From 66-474 sp036759545 (GTDB lineage: Bacteria > Pseudomonadota > Gammaproteobacteria > Xanthomonadales > Rhodanobacteraceae), in assembly GCA_036759545.1 (NCBI GenBank), contig DAIOUL010000113.1, forward strand, positions 1-6,103: a stretch of DNA of 6,103 bases, given 5' to 3'. Positions 4,302 through 6,103 of the stretch are shown here, piece by piece (the first letter of the stretch is position 1; each line of letters starts with the position of its first letter). The notes beneath the pieces were generated by a model. That model was given only the letters and a program-made list of their open reading frames with translations, was not told the DNA's origin and ran no database searches. A program made the position numbers and the translations under genes.

Positions 4302-6103
4302 TCAATGCGTGATTTGTGCCTGCTTCGTCTTTAGCGCGCTGCACAGCAGGATTTCCTCGCGCGTCTGCGCGAGTCCGCGATCCAGTCCGGGAACTTGCTT
4401 CAGCTTCGGCTCGAAAAACGCCTGCACGCGATCGGCCTCTTCCTGCGAACAGCCGCCGCCGGCCGCGGCACCCGGCAAGTACGCGCCCGAGAACACGCCG
4501 GTGCGATCGAGGATCTGCTGGTAGTGCGCGGTGAACCAGTTCCACAGGCCGTCGCGTTGCGCGCGGGTGTCGCGGTCGCCACCGAGAATCATGAACATCT
4601 CGCCGACCTTCACCTGTTTGCTCAGCGCGAAATTGCGCGCGACGTCCGCCTGCGCGCCCGGCGCGTGGCCGAGCGCCCACAGCATCGCGTTGCGCTTGGT
4701 GGGATCGGTGGTGTTCGGGATCGCGGCGATCAGCGCATCCACCGCCGATTTGCCTTGGCTCTCCACCGCAACCGCCAACGCCACGCGCAGCAGATCGGGA
4801 TTGGCGGCATCCAGATCGAGCTTGCCGTTTTTCTTCTGCAAAGCCGCTTCACCCTGCTTCAGCAACTCGGCGCGTACGGAAGGCACCTTGAAGCCGAGGC
4901 CGAGCGCGCTGGCCAAAGAGGAACGCATCAGCACGTCGTCCGCGGATTCGCCACTGCGGCGTTCGTAACCCAGCCTCTCCAGACGCGGCAGATAGGCTTT
5001 CGCGACGGCATCGCGGATCGCCGCACGCTGCGCATCGGTCTGCGCTGCGTGATCGTAGATCCAGCCGACGGTGTCCAGCGGCGCCAGCGCGACCTCGCGC
5101 ACCTTGGACGGCGCCAGTTCGCGCATCGCGGCCAGCACTTCGTCCTGGTCGATCGCGCCGCGGTGGAAATCGGCATCGACCGAATCGGCGTACACCAGTT
5201 GTTCGGCGTCGTCGCGTTGCGCGATCGCATCCACCAGCGCCGACCGATCCGGTTTGGCCATGCTGAAACGGTAATAGCCCACGCCATCGGCGTTGGGCAT
5301 GTACCACGACGGACATTGGCCGCCCTCGATCTTCATCTGCGCGCTGTTGCCGTTCAACATCTGGCACTGCGTGCCCCTGGGGAAACGCACGCACACCGGG
5401 ACGCCCCATTGCCGGTTCGCATCGCCGCTGGAACCCAGCGGCAGGTAGCGACTCTGCATCAATTGCAGCGTGGCGGCGCCCTTGTGGCTGCAATCGAGTT
5501 TTGTGGAAACCAGCGGTACGCCGGTCTGGTCGAGGAAACTGTCGAACGCCTTTTTGAAATCCTCGCCCTTGCCCGCCGTCTGCGCGATCGCATTCACAAG
5601 GTCGGGCGCGGTCGCGTTGCCGAACGCGTGCGCCTTGATGTACGCCTGCATGCCTTTCTGGAATACCGGCGGACCGACGAAGTGCTCGAACATGCCGATC
5701 ACCGACGCGCCCTTCTCGTAGGTGATGCTGTCGAACGCGGTCTGGATGTCGCCGTTGCCGGTGATCGGCTGGCGGATCATGCGCGCGCTGACCAGGCTGT
5801 CGTTCTGCATCGCGCCTTCGCCGCCTTCGATGCGCCCCAGATCGGTGCGGTAGTCTGGATGGATTTCCATCGCCACCTTCTGCTGCATCCAGGTGGCGAA
5901 AGCCTCGTTCAACCAGATGTCGTTCCACCATTCGAGCGTCACAGTGTCGCCAGTCCATTGATGCGCCAGTTCATGCGCTTCCACATTGAAGGTGCTGCGC
6001 ACCGCGCTGGGCGAGGAATCCTTGTCGAGCAGCAGCAGCCAGTCGCGATAGGTGACCAGGCCCGCGTTCTCCATCGCGCCGGCGGAGAAATCGGGCAGCG
6101 CGG
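4302..6103 (-). CDS. M1 family zinc aminopeptidase, exported (5' partial)
   Basis: This metallopeptidase removes N-terminal residues from peptides. The frame stays open to the right edge: ALPDFSA precedes GAMENAG, the exopeptidase motif that binds the substrate N-terminus, so the start lies outside the window. Counting from the Met of GAMEN (6074), the zinc site is HELAH (34-38), with His34, His38 and catalytic Glu35. The third ligand is Glu57 in WLNEAFATW, exactly 18 residues after the second His. Tyr119 in SITYEKGASVIGMFE is the transition-state tyrosine. A beta domain (~186-270) and a long helical ERAP1-C-like domain (~275-580) follow. Cysteines at 195, 228, 237, 254, 542 and 578 suggest disulfides and therefore a periplasmic or secreted enzyme; the signal peptide would be outside the window. 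About 599 residues are visible, consistent with a family length near 880. It ends in ALKTKQAQITH and is followed by the hairpin. No defects are seen. Confidence 0.95.
   Translation of the reverse strand, partial: ALPDFSAGAMENAGLVTYRDWLLLLDKDSSPSAVRSTFNVEAHELAHQWTGDTVTLEWWNDIWLNEAFATWMQQKVAMEIHPDYRTDLGRIEGGEGAMQNDSLVSARMIRQPITGNGDIQTAFDSITYEKGASVIGMFEHFVGPPVFQKGMQAYIKAHAFGNATAPDLVNAIAQTAGKGEDFKKAFDSFLDQTGVPLVSTKLDCSHKGAATLQLMQSRYLPLGSSGDANRQWGVPVCVRFPRGTQCQMLNGNSAQMKIEGGQCPSWYMPNADGVGYYRFSMAKPDRSALVDAIAQRDDAEQLVYADSVDADFHRGAIDQDEVLAAMRELAPSKVREVALAPLDTVGWIYDHAAQTDAQRAAIRDAVAKAYLPRLERLGYERRSGESADDVLMRSSLASALGLGFKVPSVRAELLKQGEAALQKKNGKLDLDAANPDLLRVALAVAVESQGKSAVDALIAAIPNTTDPTKRNAMLWALGHAPGAQADVARNFALSKQVKVGEMFMILGGDRDTRAQRDGLWNWFTAHYQQILDRTGVFSGAYLPGAAAGGGCSQEEADRVQAFFEPKLKQVPGLDRGLAQTREEILLCSALKTKQAQITH

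Noticed and set aside
3381..4334. 317-codon plus-strand open frame
   Set aside because: It is antisense to the secreted-protein gene and prmC start in GC-rich DNA, is Arg/Ala-rich without motifs, and has no ribosome site; a shadow frame.
4849..5958. 369-codon minus-strand open frame
   Set aside because: It lies in another frame of the clear M1 aminopeptidase and is extremely Arg-rich, typical of GC-rich shadow translation.

Overview
The window looks like chromosomal DNA of a GC-rich gammaproteobacterium. Most of it has strong G/C third-position bias. The gene types fit the Xanthomonadales (Xanthomonadaceae/Rhodanobacteraceae): an M1 aminopeptidase with cysteine-rich later domains, an MctP-like symporter, and REP elements with a GTAG foot. 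This placement is inference from sequence style, not a database match.

Layout, left to right. (1) Positions 3-1259, plus strand: the C-terminal three quarters or more of a sodium:solute symporter of the MctP-like branch, entering from outside the window. (2) Positions ~1184-2535: a visibly AT-richer stretch between the symporter and prmC. It carries one minus-strand gene for an exported, ClpP-fold (COG3904-like) putative serine protease. That gene is broken by an apparent one-base deletion in a G run at 1946-1949 (C on the plus strand). The deletion separates the nucleophile motif (CASAC) from the histidine motif (GVHQF). The last ~26 codons of the symporter also look foreign, so the insertion may have replaced its native tail. 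(3) Positions 2540-3484, minus strand: prmC (hemK), the release-factor glutamine methyltransferase, with all key motifs. An ~82-bp pair of inverted REP elements sits inside the gene and is translated in frame as about 28 extra residues just before the SAM-binding motif. (4) Positions 3471-4187, minus strand: a secreted protein of unknown function overlapping the prmC start by 14 nt. It looks like only the N-terminal domain of a longer family. (5) Positions 4251-4287: a perfect 14-bp hairpin separating this pair from the next gene. (6) Positions 4302-6103, minus strand: the catalytic and C-terminal parts of an exported M1 zinc aminopeptidase, running off the right edge at its 5' side.

The minus-strand genes at 4187-2540 form a short overlapping unit, probably transcribed separately from the aminopeptidase. 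The clearest unusual structure is the REP doublet captured inside the essential-type gene prmC without breaking it. The frameshifted ClpP-like gene in a compositionally foreign insert comes second. I saw no tRNA, rRNA, CRISPR array, transposase or complete mobile element.
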